Shown here: positions 42,403 to 51,535 of the stretch, one piece after another
How the letters are laid out: every line of letters begins with the position of its first letter
How positions within the stretch are numbered: the first letter of the stretch is position 1
Assembly (NCBI GenBank): GCA_041309605.1
Contig: JBFYZH010000036.1
Location: 42,971-106,970 of the forward strand
DNA: 64,000 nucleotides
From: JALOPX01 sp041309605
GTDB lineage: Bacteria > Krumholzibacteriota > Krumholzibacteriia > Krumholzibacteriales > Krumholzibacteriaceae
Reading direction: 5' to 3'
Notes under the pieces: model-generated
Told to the model about the DNA's origin: nothing
Database searches by the model: none
Seen by the model: the letters and a program-made list of their open reading frames with translations, nothing else
Translations under genes and position numbers: made by a program

Positions 42403-44745
42403 ATGGCTGGTGTAGGAGGAGTAAGCGGGCTCATAACGGGTCTCGATACCGTCGATCTGATCAGCAAGATGCTCGATCTGGAGCGCCGGCCCATAACCAA
42501 ACTGCAGACAAGGATGGCGACCAATCTCGATTTGAAAAGCGCCTATGAGACGCTGGAAGCCAACCTGATGGCTTTGAAGATCGATGCGAGAAACCTTCAA
42601 AGGCGGGATCTTTTCAAGACAATAACGGCCGGATCGTCCAACGAGGACGTCGTCACGGCGACGGCTTCGGGATCGGCCTCGATCGGGAGTTACTCGCTTT
42701 CCGTCTCGCAGCTCGCGCAGAACCACCAGATCGCGTCCGGAGTTTTCTCAAGCAAGGATGAGTTGTCCGTGGGGACCGGCACGATCACGATAAGCGTGGG
42801 CAGCGATTCGCCGGTCGAGATAACGGTGGATTCCAGCAACAATACGCTGGAAAAGGTGGCCGCGGCCATAAATTCCTCGGGAGCCGACGTCAGGGCGGTC
42901 ATCGTGAATATCGGAGGGGAGGATGCGGAGTACAAGCTCCTGATATCCGGCGGGGAAACCGGGGAGTCGCGAAGAATCGTGATGGACGAGGATCTTGCCG
43001 GAGGAGCTGGGTTGCAGCTCGGAAATGTCGAAGAAGCGTCAAACGTCGTTTGGTCCGGAAGTTCCGTCGCCGCTTCGTCGGGAAATTACACCGGCAACGC
43101 GGATGCGACCTTCACCTTTTCAGTGGCGGAGGGGGGCGGGGGAACTGTCGGAACCGACACGATACTTCTCGAATACACCGATGGAAACGGAATCTCGGGA
43201 ACGGTTACGATCCCGTCCGATTATACGGCCGGGTCGAATGTGCATGTATATGGCGGCCTCGAGATATTCCTCGGCGCCGGCACGGTGATCGAGGGTGACA
43301 GCTTCACCGTGAACGTGGAATCGTCGACCATACAGGCGCCCGTCAATGCGATGTTCACTCTGGGAAGCGGCGCCGGCGGGGGAACGCCGGTCGTTCTGGA
43401 AAGCGCCACAAACACGGTCTCGGACCTGATAGACAACGTCACGCTGGAACTTCTAAGCGTGTCCTCCGGTTCGCCGGTAAAGATAGATGTAGCCGTCGAC
43501 ATAGATGAAATGGTCGAAAACATCCAGACATTTGTCAACCGCTACAGCGATGTAGTCAAATTTTTCAACAATCACTTCAAATACGACGAGGATGCCGGGG
43601 CAGGAGGCAATCTTTTCGGGGAGTCATTCGCCATCAGGCTCAACCAGGCCGTCAGGCACCAGGTCACCGATCTTGTCGAGGGACTCGACCAGCAACTCAC
43701 GAGTCTCTCGGTGTTGGGAGTGAAAACGCTGACCGACGGAACGTTGACGGTCGACGCAGCATCGTTGAGATCGACGATAGAAAACGATCCAGACGCGGTA
43801 GTAAACCTTTTTTCATCGATGGGGCGGACTACCGATGCTGATGTGCAGTTTCTTATCGCCGGCTCCTCGACCGTTCCTTCGCACATGGTAGATCCTGACG
43901 GCTATGACATAGAGATAACGATCGCAGCGACCAGGTCCGCCTACTCCGGCGTGTCGATCGCGTCCCCGTCGGCGGTATCTCCGATTGTGATCAATTCGAC
44001 CAACAACACGTTCAAAATTACTCTGGACGGGAATGAGACAGGGGAGTTGTCCATCGCCGACGGTTCCTACACGTCCGGGGCGGAACTGGCTTCGGCGATC
44101 GAAAGCGCCGTCAACGGCGCATCCGAAGTGAACAATTCGAGGATCTCGGTCCAGTACGTCGACGATGGCGGCGGGAACGGTCACCTGCAGTTCGTTTCGG
44201 ATCAGTACGGTTCGTCCTCGACGGTGGAGTTCGAGGAGGTCGCCGGAAACTCGATCTATTCGACGATCGGCGTATCGACCGGGCAATTGAGCAGGGGGAC
44301 GGACGTGGCGGGAACGATAAACGGCGAGGAAGCAACTGGAGCGGGCAGGCACCTGATAAGCAATAGCGACAACGAGTACACGGCCGGACTTCAGCTCCTT
44401 GTGACGATCACCGCCGAACAACTTGCCGTACAGGGAAGCAGCCAGGGCAAGGTGGTTGTCACGAAAGGGATAGCCTCGAGACTGACCGAGTACCTCAACG
44501 ACCTGACCGACATTGAATCGGGAGCGCTGACGGGGAAAAAGACGGCGATCGAGGATGAAAACACGATTATGCAGGACCGGATAGATTTGCTGCAGGCCAT
44601 GGTCGACAAGAAGGAGCAGAGTCTCTTCGATCAGTTTGTAAAACTAGAGACGGCGATGGCCGATTTTCAAGCCCAGGAGAACTATCTGACCGAAATGATC
44701 ACCCAGTTGAACATGATCGCGAGTTACAGGGCTAAAAACGGTTAG
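42403..44745 (+). CDS. fliD: Flagellar filament cap protein FliD (HAP2)
   Basis: Caps the growing filament and inserts flagellin. It has 780 residues, much larger than E. coli FliD (468). The N-terminus GVSGLITGLDTVDLISKMLDLERRPITKLQ and the FliD_N body (GSYSLSVSQLAQNHQI) are typical. The C-terminus has GIASRLTEYLNDLTD, an ENTIMQDRIDLLQAMVDKKEQSLFDQF coiled helix and LETAMADFQAQENYLTEMITQLN. Around 300 extra residues in the middle contain at least two IN-type repeats and form an enlarged exposed region. The ATG follows AAAGGGGAATAATATC. Confidence 0.95.
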   Translation: MAGVGGVSGLITGLDTVDLISKMLDLERRPITKLQTRMATNLDLKSAYETLEANLMALKIDARNLQRRDLFKTITAGSSNEDVVTATASGSASIGSYSLSVSQLAQNHQIASGVFSSKDELSVGTGTITISVGSDSPVEITVDSSNNTLEKVAAAINSSGADVRAVIVNIGGEDAEYKLLISGGETGESRRIVMDEDLAGGAGLQLGNVEEASNVVWSGSSVAASSGNYTGNADATFTFSVAEGGGGTVGTDTILLEYTDGNGISGTVTIPSDYTAGSNVHVYGGLEIFLGAGTVIEGDSFTVNVESSTIQAPVNAMFTLGSGAGGGTPVVLESATNTVSDLIDNVTLELLSVSSGSPVKIDVAVDIDEMVENIQTFVNRYSDVVKFFNNHFKYDEDAGAGGNLFGESFAIRLNQAVRHQVTDLVEGLDQQLTSLSVLGVKTLTDGTLTVDAASLRSTIENDPDAVVNLFSSMGRTTDADVQFLIAGSSTVPSHMVDPDGYDIEITIAATRSAYSGVSIASPSAVSPIVINSTNNTFKITLDGNETGELSIADGSYTSGAELASAIESAVNGASEVNNSRISVQYVDDGGGNGHLQFVSDQYGSSSTVEFEEVAGNSIYSTIGVSTGQLSRGTDVAGTINGEEATGAGRHLISNSDNEYTAGLQLLVTITAEQLAVQGSSQGKVVVTKGIASRLTEYLNDLTDIESGALTGKKTAIEDENTIMQDRIDLLQAMVDKKEQSLFDQFVKLETAMADFQAQENYLTEMITQLNMIASYRAKNG

Positions 44746-44764
44746 TATCGGGGGAACGCCTGTT

Positions 44765-45178
44765 ATGGAAACGACTCTTGAACGCAGGCCGGCGCCGCCC
44801 GTGGATGTGGCAGGCAGATATACGCGTACCAGCATCGAGACGGCCGACCAGCTGACCCTTGTGACGATGCTTTACGACGGGTTGATACGATTCCTCGCAT
44901 CCGCGAGGGAAAAGATGAAGAAGGGCCAAAACGCGCATGAAGATTGCATAAGGGCAAGGGATATAGCCCATCATCTTCTGCATTCGACTGTGGACGATGG
45001 AAGCGATTTGTCGAAAAACATCAGGTCGTTGTGTTTTCACATGTACAGGGAAACGATCCTTGCCGACATGGAAAAATCTGCCGCACGCATAGACGATATT
45101 CTGCCGGTCGCGCAGAGCCTGCGATCCGGCTGGGCCGGTCTTAAAAAGGTGGACGGCGACAGGAAGCCTGACAGGTAA
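44765..45178 (+). CDS. fliS: Flagellin export chaperone FliS
   Basis: Binds the flagellin C-terminus before export. It has 137 residues. The family motif YTRTSIETADQLTLVTMLYDGLIRFL is near the N-terminus, and HMYRETILADM near the C-terminus. It lies 19 bases after fliD in the usual order. Confidence 0.93.
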   Translation: METTLERRPAPPVDVAGRYTRTSIETADQLTLVTMLYDGLIRFLASAREKMKKGQNAHEDCIRARDIAHHLLHSTVDDGSDLSKNIRSLCFHMYRETILADMEKSAARIDDILPVAQSLRSGWAGLKKVDGDRKPDR

Positions 45179-45182
45179 CAAG

Positions 45183-45482
45183 TTGAATTATAAGGAAATA
45201 AAAAGAGAAATCGAGGAGCGAACGAGCGCCATCGAACGGCAACTCGGCAATATGGACCTGAAATTGCTTTCAGAGTTGCTTAACGAGCGCACACTGTATA
45301 TCAGGGATCTTCTCGAGTCGGGTACCGACAGGGATGAAATGGCCGAAGTACTGGTAGCAATACGGGGGCGGGATGCACTTATCAGGACAAGGCTTTCCCT
45401 GATAAAATCCGAACTGCTGATCAGGATCGAGACACAAAAACGGCAGAAAGAGGCGAGGAGCAAATATCTACAGAGCTTTTGA
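45183..45482 (+). CDS. Small helical protein in the FliT position
   Basis: A 99-residue, highly charged, all-helical protein (EIKREIEERTSAIERQL, RDALIRTRLSLIKSELLIRIETQKRQKE). It follows fliS by 4 bases with a TTG start. In most flagellar clusters this slot holds FliT, the FliD chaperone, which has the same size and helical build. I cannot see enough identity to name it; FliT-like is an inference from position. Confidence 0.65.
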   Translation: MNYKEIKREIEERTSAIERQLGNMDLKLLSELLNERTLYIRDLLESGTDRDEMAEVLVAIRGRDALIRTRLSLIKSELLIRIETQKRQKEARSKYLQSF

Positions 45483-45539
45483 AATCATGTTGACTCCATT
45501 GGGTGGTCGGGAATATTCTGAAAACCGGAGATGAATCGG

Positions 45540-45860
45540 ATGAAAATCGACAATATAAGACAGGGTGACATAAAAGACCTTTCGGCAAACAAGGAACTTC
45601 AGAAGAACGGGGAATCGGCGGGACGTCCTTCGTCCGAAATCCGTACGGATTCCTCGAAACAGCCCGCGAGCGACGTGTCTGATACAAGTTATCTCGTTTC
45701 CAGAGCCAGGCGGGAGTCAGAGCATATTGACGATGTTAGAGCTGAGAAACTGGCCGAAGTGAGGCAGAAGCTTGAAGAGGGCTTTTATGATTCCGAGGAA
45801 GTAAAGGAACAGCTTGCCGCCAGGCTTGCCGCGCACCTGAGACAGATCATGGGCCGCTGA
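45540..45860 (+). CDS. flgM: FlgM-like anti-sigma-28 factor
   Basis: Likely inhibitor of the flagellar sigma factor FliA. It has 106 residues. It opens with MKIDNIRQGD, typical of FlgM, has an unstructured middle rich in Ser and Asp, and ends with the conserved sigma-binding helices HIDDVRAEKLAEVRQKLEEGFYDSEEVKEQLAARL. The ATG at 45540 has GGAG at a good distance; the ATG at 45531 in the same frame is too close to that site. It closes the fliD operon, which has a sigma-28 promoter, so FlgM would be part of its own feedback. Confidence 0.8.
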   Translation: MKIDNIRQGDIKDLSANKELQKNGESAGRPSSEIRTDSSKQPASDVSDTSYLVSRARRESEHIDDVRAEKLAEVRQKLEEGFYDSEEVKEQLAARLAAHLRQIMGR

Positions 45861-46294
45861 TGCCGCCGGCACACGGCGTTTCACTCCCCCGCAGACAATC
45901 GTAAGATTCAATAAGCACCGCATAGTTTGCGTGATCCTCCTCCCGTTTTGATACGCGTTCGTCACGGGGCATCCCATTTTCAAAGGTGCCCGCTTCGCCG
46001 GGCTCTCGCGGCATGGCCGTCATTTCTGTGGGGCCGTATGGTCACATTCCGACCAGGTCCGGAAAGTTACCGCCCTGTAAATCCGAACGGACGCCGAAAC
46101 CGTTTCGGGCCGGGTCGATTTTTCCGGCAAATGCCGGACGGAGGCGTTTCTAACTCCATGGAGAAAATCGTGTTCGGATGGCGAGGGCGATTTTTCCCCG
46201 CAAAGGAAGAATATTCCCTGTCTGCCGGCGTTTCGGGCGGTGGCATGCTCGTTGCGCCCGAGGCATCCAGGATGAGAGTCCGAAAGGAGTTTTT
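45861..46294. other. 434-base gap upstream of the flgB operon
   Basis: No gene is supported. It holds a sigma-54 promoter (46241) and two G-rich / T-run / C-rich motifs: GGGTCGATTTTTCCGG at 46112-46127 and GGGCGATTTTTCCCC at 46185-46199, 114 and 42 bases before the promoter. Short inverted repeats are present around 46125-46140 (CCGGCAAATGCCGG). Confidence 0.5.
46241..46256 (+). promoter_or_regulatory. Sigma-54 promoter of the flgB-fliJ operon
   Basis: TGGCATG-N4-TTGCG matches the consensus TGGCAYR-N4-TTGCW in all but the last base, with GG and GC 10 bases apart. The transcript would start near 46267, 28 bases before the first start codon. Confidence 0.8.
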
Positions 46295-47263
46295 TTGAAC
46301 AGGATAATCGGCATAACCTTCACCATCGTCACGATCCTCGCCGCAGGAAATGAACGGGCTGATGCCGAGATACCGGTCGACATCGTAGCCGCCGCTTCGG
46401 ACTGGTATTTCGAAAGCGAATTGACCGGCGAGAGAGCGCAGCTTCTGCTCGAGGAATTCGAGAAGAACAGCCGGACGCTGGACTCGTTGCTGAATATATT
46501 CATGCCGCTTGACACGGTAAGCGGTTTTACGGGAGATGAAAGGGTGTGGCGGATAGCGGAATGTTATACACGGATCGGAATGTACGAAGAAGCGGCCGGA
46601 TGGTGGAAAATCCTTCGAAGAAACGACGAAGAAGGGTTCTTCAAACTCGAAACAAGCCGCGGCCTTCTGGAGACCGGCGTTGAACTGTCGGATTCCACCC
46701 TGCTGGTCTACATGTTGAGCAGCGTGGAACTCTGGGATTCATCCATAAAAACGGCGCTGGCTCCTGAACTGGTAAAGGCGATCGAATTCCTGTATCTGGA
46801 GGGAGTGGATGCGCGGTGGCTGTACACGAGAGTCAACAGGTTGGACAGATTCCTTCCCGAATTCGATGCGGGGCTCTTGAAGGCAAGGCTTCTCATCGCC
46901 GGGGACGAAGGGGAAGAAGCTTTTACCGTATGTGAAAAGCTGGCTGCACTCTTCGACCGGCAGGAAAACTCGCCGTCGCAGGCCAAAGCCCTTCTGGAAC
47001 TGATGTTCACTTCTTCGGTTCTCGCGGGCAGGTTCGATATCTCCGAGGCTATCATAGGGAGTGTGCGCTTATACGGCACGGATCAGTTGGTGGACCGGGC
47101 CAGGATCTGGATGCCCACGCTGTTGATGTTTATGAACCTGCGGGATGAGGCGGCCGCCGAATATGCCCTGATGTGCGAAGAATCGCCGGATCCGGGCGGA
47201 GCGTGTTTCTGGAAGGAATTCATGGATAAATACAAGGAGACTCTGGCTGATGTCCAAAAATGA
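46295..47263 (+). CDS. Exported helical-repeat protein of the flgB operon, unknown
   Basis: Not recognised. The protein has 322 residues with an N-terminal signal (NRIIGITFTIVTILAAG, cleavage near residue 20, ADA). The rest is helical with TPR-like pairs (AECYTRIGMYEEAAGWWKIL, LLIAGDEGEEAFTVCEKLAALF). It is the first gene after the sigma-54 promoter of the basal-body operon, so a role in the envelope around the basal body (ring or stator support) is a fair guess. The TTG at 46295 has AAAGGAG 5 bases upstream; the frame extends to 46178, past the promoter. Confidence 0.7.
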   Translation: MNRIIGITFTIVTILAAGNERADAEIPVDIVAAASDWYFESELTGERAQLLLEEFEKNSRTLDSLLNIFMPLDTVSGFTGDERVWRIAECYTRIGMYEEAAGWWKILRRNDEEGFFKLETSRGLLETGVELSDSTLLVYMLSSVELWDSSIKTALAPELVKAIEFLYLEGVDARWLYTRVNRLDRFLPEFDAGLLKARLLIAGDEGEEAFTVCEKLAALFDRQENSPSQAKALLELMFTSSVLAGRFDISEAIIGSVRLYGTDQLVDRARIWMPTLLMFMNLRDEAAAEYALMCEESPDPGGACFWKEFMDKYKETLADVQK

Positions 47264-47663
47264 TTTATTGCTCGGCAGCTATGGCAGGGAAAAAAGCTGT
47301 TACATGAAGATCCTCGGTCTTGCCGAGCAGCTCGGGGAGGCCTTGAAATCCGGAGGCACGATGCAGGAAGTGATCTCGATACTGCGGCGCAAGAATTCAT
47401 TAATGGAAGAGATCGATTCCATCGAGAGGACTATCGAAGAGGAAAAGAAAAATTTCAAACTGTGCGGCTGGAAACCGGCCGAGGTGTCAGGGATGATCGG
47501 GGAATTGTCGTCGCTTGTCGAAAGGATCCTTGTACTTGAAAGGGAGAACGAGGTGCTCTTCAGCTCGGCCCGTCGCAACGTGAATCATCAGCCCGAAGAC
47601 GGAGCGGGCAGGGACTACGCGTGTCGAAGATATTCAAGGGCAGTATCAGGAGAAGGATTATGA
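47250..47663 (+). CDS. Small coiled-coil protein of the flgB operon
   Basis: A 137-residue mostly helical protein (ILGLAEQLGEALKSGG, SLMEEIDSIERTIEEEKKNF, LSSLVERILVLERENEVLF). Its size and heptad pattern resemble FlgN/FliT-type export chaperones, but identity is too low to name it. It overlaps the previous gene by 14 bases and its stop overlaps the flgB ATG, so its level is coupled to both. AAGGAG lies 9 bases before the ATG. Confidence 0.65.
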   Translation: MSKNDLLLGSYGREKSCYMKILGLAEQLGEALKSGGTMQEVISILRRKNSLMEEIDSIERTIEEEKKNFKLCGWKPAEVSGMIGELSSLVERILVLERENEVLFSSARRNVNHQPEDGAGRDYACRRYSRAVSGEGL

Positions 47664-48073
47664 TCGTAAAACATTTCTTGCCGAGGACCGGGATAAGAGA
47701 GCTTGGAGCGGTTCTCGACGCGTATTCGCTGCGGCAGAGGATCACGGCGGAAAATGTGGCCAATGTCCAGACCCCCGGATATAAAACAAGGAAGGTCACC
47801 TTCGAGGAAAACCTCGAGGCTGCCGGCAGAAAAAGATTGCAGATGACCCAGGTACAGAATCCGCCGGGCAGTATTCCCATTAATGCACCAGGGCAGGACC
47901 CGGCCGAAGTGAAGGAAATCCGTTCGGAGTATTTCAACGGCGTGAACGACGTCGATATGGAGAAGGAAATGACCGACCTTGCGAAGACGACGCTCGCATA
48001 TAACATGGTGGCGCGACTGACGAAGGGCCGCATAGAGACCCTGAAATCGTCCATAAACGGCAGGGCAAGGTAG
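47660..48073 (+). CDS. flgB: Flagellar basal rod protein FlgB
   Basis: Proximal rod subunit, 137 residues, normal size. It has the rod motif RQRITAENVANVQTPGYKTRKVTFEENL and the C-terminal helix DVDMEKEMTDLAKTTLAYNMVARL. The ATG at 47660 follows AGGAGAAGGA; the frame is open to 47621 within the preceding gene. flgC and fliE follow in the usual order. Confidence 0.94.
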   Translation: MIVKHFLPRTGIRELGAVLDAYSLRQRITAENVANVQTPGYKTRKVTFEENLEAAGRKRLQMTQVQNPPGSIPINAPGQDPAEVKEIRSEYFNGVNDVDMEKEMTDLAKTTLAYNMVARLTKGRIETLKSSINGRAR

Positions 48074-48101
48074 GCCGGCGATGAATAAAGGGGTGATATG
48101 A

Positions 48102-48587
48102 ATGAACGGAAACGGAATTTTCAGGACAATGAACATAAGCGCGGCGGGACTTTCAGTGCAGAGGATGAAACTCGACGTCATAGCGGAAAATCTCGCCAAT
48201 GTCGAGACGACAAAGGTCGCGGACGGCGGCCCGTACAGGAGGAAGACGGTATCCATAGAGCCCGTGGCCGAAAAAAGGATTCCATCCCTGATCGGCCAGG
48301 GCAGCTTTCAGGAAATATTCGCCGAAAGACTTGGCGGCCGGACGGCATCGCTTGCGCCGTCGGTCCTGCGCCCCGAGGGCAGCATCGTGGAGGACGAGAA
48401 GACGCCGTTCACCCTCAAGTACGAGCCGGGGCATCCCGACGCCGACGAGGACGGCGTGGTAACACTGCCGAACGTCAACGTGGTGGACGAAATGGTCGAC
48501 ATGATCATCGCGACCAGGGCCTATGAAGCCAACGTGACGGCGATACAGTCGGCAAAGGACATGTTCATGCGGGCACTGGATATCTGA
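48102..48587 (+). CDS. flgC: Flagellar basal rod protein FlgC
   Basis: Proximal rod subunit, 161 residues, slightly longer than usual (about 135-150). The N-terminus has NISAAGLSVQRMKLDVIAENLANVETTKV. The C-terminus has VTLPNVNVVDEMVDMIIATRAYEANVTAIQSAKDM, which is the FlgC signature. An extra ATG 4 bases upstream is in another frame. Confidence 0.95.
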   Translation: MNGNGIFRTMNISAAGLSVQRMKLDVIAENLANVETTKVADGGPYRRKTVSIEPVAEKRIPSLIGQGSFQEIFAERLGGRTASLAPSVLRPEGSIVEDEKTPFTLKYEPGHPDADEDGVVTLPNVNVVDEMVDMIIATRAYEANVTAIQSAKDMFMRALDI

Positions 48588-48607
48588 TTTAGGCGGAAAG
48601 GCAAGAA

Positions 48608-48895
48608 ATGAAAGTCAGACCGGTCGACATTTCGACGATTCAGAAGGCTTACGGGCGGCGTGAGACAGTTAACAGGACGGGTTTTGCGGAAATGCTCGGC
48701 AGGATGGTCGGCGATACCGACACTCTCCAGGCGAGGTCCGCCGGGGCGGCGAATTCGGCCGTAAGCGGCCAGCCTGTCGAAACGCACAACGTGATGATAG
48801 CGGCGGAAGAGGCGAGACTCGCGTTCGACCTGATGCTGGAAGTCAGAAACAAGATAATAGAGGCGTATCGCGAACTGATGCAGATGCGCATGTAG
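48608..48895 (+). CDS. fliE: Flagellar hook-basal body protein FliE
   Basis: Joins the MS-ring to the rod. It has 95 residues, normal size. The C-terminal motif is clear: ETHNVMIAAEEARLAFDLMLEVRNKIIEAYRELMQMRM. An AGGCGGAAAGG site precedes the ATG. It stands between flgC and fliF as in most bacteria. Confidence 0.93.
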   Translation: MKVRPVDISTIQKAYGRRETVNRTGFAEMLGRMVGDTDTLQARSAGAANSAVSGQPVETHNVMIAAEEARLAFDLMLEVRNKIIEAYRELMQMRM

Positions 48896-48916
48896 TTCGC
48901 CGAAGGCGCGGGTGGC

Positions 48917-50464
48917 ATGACCGGTATCCATGCCCCGGCATCGATCGGCGATATAACCGCGAGGGGGACCGTTTTGGCCGGAATCGACATGACTATGGGA
49001 AGATTTCAGGGAGCTTGGGACAGCTTCAGCTTCAGCCAGAAAGTCGTCATGGCTGGCATTGTCCTCGCCGTCGTTGTGAGTCTCGTGGTTTTCACGATGT
49101 GGATCAGGAAGCCCGACTATGCCGTGCTTTTTTCGGATCTCGACATCGCCAACGCGGGCGAGATCACGCAGGAACTCGAACAGGCGGGTGTCGAATACAA
49201 GGTCACGCGCGGCGGGACCACGGTCCTGGTTCCGTCCGACCGGGTGGCCGAACTGAGGGTCACTCTTGCCTCGGCCGGAGTCATTCATGACGATCAGCCC
49301 GGATATATAGTCCTCGACGATCAGAATATCGGCGTGACGGATTTCGTTCAGAACGTCAATTACCGGCGGGCGATCGAGGGAGAGCTTGCGCGATCGGTGA
49401 GCAGCCTGACCGTCGTCGAAAAGGCCAGGGTGCATATTGTGTTCGAGAAACCCAGCATATTCAAGGACAAGGGACAGGAAGCGACCGCCTCGGTGATAGT
49501 CAGGTTGAAACCCGGGCAGACATTGAATAAATCGCAGATAATGGGGATCACAAAGCTCGTCGCCTTCAGCGTGGAGGGACTCGATCAGAAGAACGTCTCG
49601 ATAATAGACCAGACCGGAACCATGCTGACGAGCAACAACGAGGAGGAGGGAGCCGGCATAATAAACTCGCAGATCGAAATCAAAAGGACCCTGGAAGACT
49701 ATCTGGCCGGCAAGGCGCAGGAGATGCTCGAGGCGGTGCTCGGTTCCGGCAGGGCCATCGTTCGCGTCAACGCTGAAATGGATTTCCGCGATGTGGAGAC
49801 GACAAGAGAAGTCTTCGATCCGCAGACGGTAGTCAGGAGCGAGCAGACCACCGAAGAAAGCAACGAACAGGACGGCTCGAGAAGCGAAAACACGACCACA
49901 AATTACGATATAAACAGGACATTGGAAACGATCGTCGGGGGGAGCGGAGGGATAAAACAACTGACGATAGCCGTAACCGTGGATGGACATTACGAGACGG
50001 GCGAAGACGGCAACCGCCAGTACTCACCGCTTTCGGCCGCCGAACTGTCCGAGCTGGAAGCCATTGTAAAGAGCGCGGTCGGTTTCGATCCGAAAAGGAA
50101 CGATGTGATAAAGATCGTGAACCTGCAGTTTCCATCCATGGGCGTGGAAGACATAACGTTCCGGACCCCCGTCATGGACTGGCTGCCCGGAGTAATCGGC
50201 AAGGTGATCACGATGGCGATCCTGGTCATGATGTTCCTCTTCTTCCGCAAGCATCTCGGGCAGATGTTCTCGGAGGGGACGGGTTTTTCGGTTTTCAGGA
50301 CACCGGCCGTGATGCGCGCGGGGGGGAAAGGGATGTCCGCGGCGCCGGGGACGCTTGCGCCGATCACGGCGGAGGAATCCCTGGAGGAGAGAACCAGGGA
50401 GATATCCAGCAACGATCCGGAACAGGTGGCCAAACTCGTCCAGACATGGATGGCTGAAAGTTAG
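48917..50464 (+). CDS. fliF: Flagellar MS-ring protein FliF
   Basis: Forms the inner-membrane ring on which the flagellum is built. It has 515 residues with membrane segments near 44-63 and 420-440. The first periplasmic part has RKPDYAVLFSDLDIANAGEITQELEQAGVEYKV. The ring-building region has VNYRRAIEGELARSVSSL and EKARVHIVFEKPSIF. A C-terminal tail for FliG (DPEQVAKLVQTWM) ends the protein. The ATG at 48917 gives tight operon spacing. A TTG at 48974 with GAGGGGG upstream is a serious alternative that would remove 19 residues. Confidence 0.95.
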   Translation: MTGIHAPASIGDITARGTVLAGIDMTMGRFQGAWDSFSFSQKVVMAGIVLAVVVSLVVFTMWIRKPDYAVLFSDLDIANAGEITQELEQAGVEYKVTRGGTTVLVPSDRVAELRVTLASAGVIHDDQPGYIVLDDQNIGVTDFVQNVNYRRAIEGELARSVSSLTVVEKARVHIVFEKPSIFKDKGQEATASVIVRLKPGQTLNKSQIMGITKLVAFSVEGLDQKNVSIIDQTGTMLTSNNEEEGAGIINSQIEIKRTLEDYLAGKAQEMLEAVLGSGRAIVRVNAEMDFRDVETTREVFDPQTVVRSEQTTEESNEQDGSRSENTTTNYDINRTLETIVGGSGGIKQLTIAVTVDGHYETGEDGNRQYSPLSAAELSELEAIVKSAVGFDPKRNDVIKIVNLQFPSMGVEDITFRTPVMDWLPGVIGKVITMAILVMMFLFFRKHLGQMFSEGTGFSVFRTPAVMRAGGKGMSAAPGTLAPITAEESLEERTREISSNDPEQVAKLVQTWMAES

Positions 50465-50473
50465 AAAGGGAAT

Positions 50474-51517
50474 ATGAACGCGATGAACAAGAACGCGAAC
50501 GCGGCGGCAAGAAGCAAGGTGAGTGGCGTCAGAAAAGCCGCCATACTGATGATATCCCTCGGTGAGGACGCGTCGAGCAGGGTTTTCAAGCAGCTTTCGG
50601 ATTTCGAGATCGAATCCCTCAGTTCCGAGATCGCCAAGACGGGAACCGTCACCGCCGAGGAGAAGCAGAGCGTTCTGGAAGAATTCTACGAAATGATGAG
50701 CATACACGGATACATATCGCAGGGAGGGCTCAATTTCGCGGAGAAGGTCCTCAGAAAGGCCCTTGGCGACGCAAAAACCGAACGGATGATGAACAGGGTG
50801 CTCGGGTTCGGAGAGGGAACTTCCTTCGAAATGCTAAGAAAGGTGGAACCCCTCACCATAGCGAACTTTCTGAAGAACGAGCACGTTCAGACCATCGCGC
50901 TGGTGCTCGCCAACCTGGATCCCCCGCTATCCGGTCCCGTGCTGGCAAAACTTCCGGGTGACGTGCAGTCGGAAGTCGCCTACAGGATGGCGACGATGGA
51001 TAAACCGAACCCGGATGTGCTCAAATCGATCGAGGAAGTATTGGAGAAGCACATATCGAGCGAGTTCGAGCACATCAGGGGCTCCATAGGCGGCACAAAA
51101 ACGGTCGCCGACGCTCTTAACGCGATCGACCTGGAATTGTGGCAGGATATCCTGGAAGGTGTCGAGGACATCGATCCGCAGGTGGCCCAGGAGATAAAGA
51201 ACAGCATGTTCGTGTTCAAGGATATCGAGCTTCTCGACAACAGGAGCATCCAGGAGGTGCTCAAGGAGGTCGAAAGCAAGGAACTGGCGATCGCGCTCAA
51301 GGCGTCGAGCGATTCAATCAAGGACCTTATATATTCGAATATGTCCAAGCGTGCCGCGGAAAGCCTCAAGGAGGAAGTGGAATATCTCGGCCCGATGCGG
51401 CTGGTCGAAGTGGAGGCCATGCAGCAGAGAATCGCGGACGTGGTGAGGCGGCTTGAAGGGGAGGGCCGTATCGTGGTGGCCGGCCGTGGCGGAGCAACAT
51501 CGGTCATCGTTGAGTGA
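50474..51517 (+). CDS. fliG: Flagellar motor switch protein FliG
   Basis: Torque-generating rotor protein of the C-ring, 347 residues. The N-domain has SGVRKAAILMISLGEDASSRVFKQL. The middle has the EHVQTIALVLANLDP motif. The C-domain with charged residues facing the stator includes NSMFVFKDIELLDNRSIQEVLKEVESKELAIALK. The ATG has AAAGGGAA before it. It follows fliF by 9 bases. Confidence 0.97.
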   Translation: MNAMNKNANAAARSKVSGVRKAAILMISLGEDASSRVFKQLSDFEIESLSSEIAKTGTVTAEEKQSVLEEFYEMMSIHGYISQGGLNFAEKVLRKALGDAKTERMMNRVLGFGEGTSFEMLRKVEPLTIANFLKNEHVQTIALVLANLDPPLSGPVLAKLPGDVQSEVAYRMATMDKPNPDVLKSIEEVLEKHISSEFEHIRGSIGGTKTVADALNAIDLELWQDILEGVEDIDPQVAQEIKNSMFVFKDIELLDNRSIQEVLKEVESKELAIALKASSDSIKDLIYSNMSKRAAESLKEEVEYLGPMRLVEVEAMQQRIADVVRRLEGEGRIVVAGRGGATSVIVE

Positions 51518-51535
51518 CGACCGGAAAGAGCGAAG

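Noticed and set aside
46040..46100. Riboswitch in the gap before the flgB operon
   Set aside because: Some short complementary segments, but no motif of any riboswitch class I know, and it lies upstream of the predicted transcript start.
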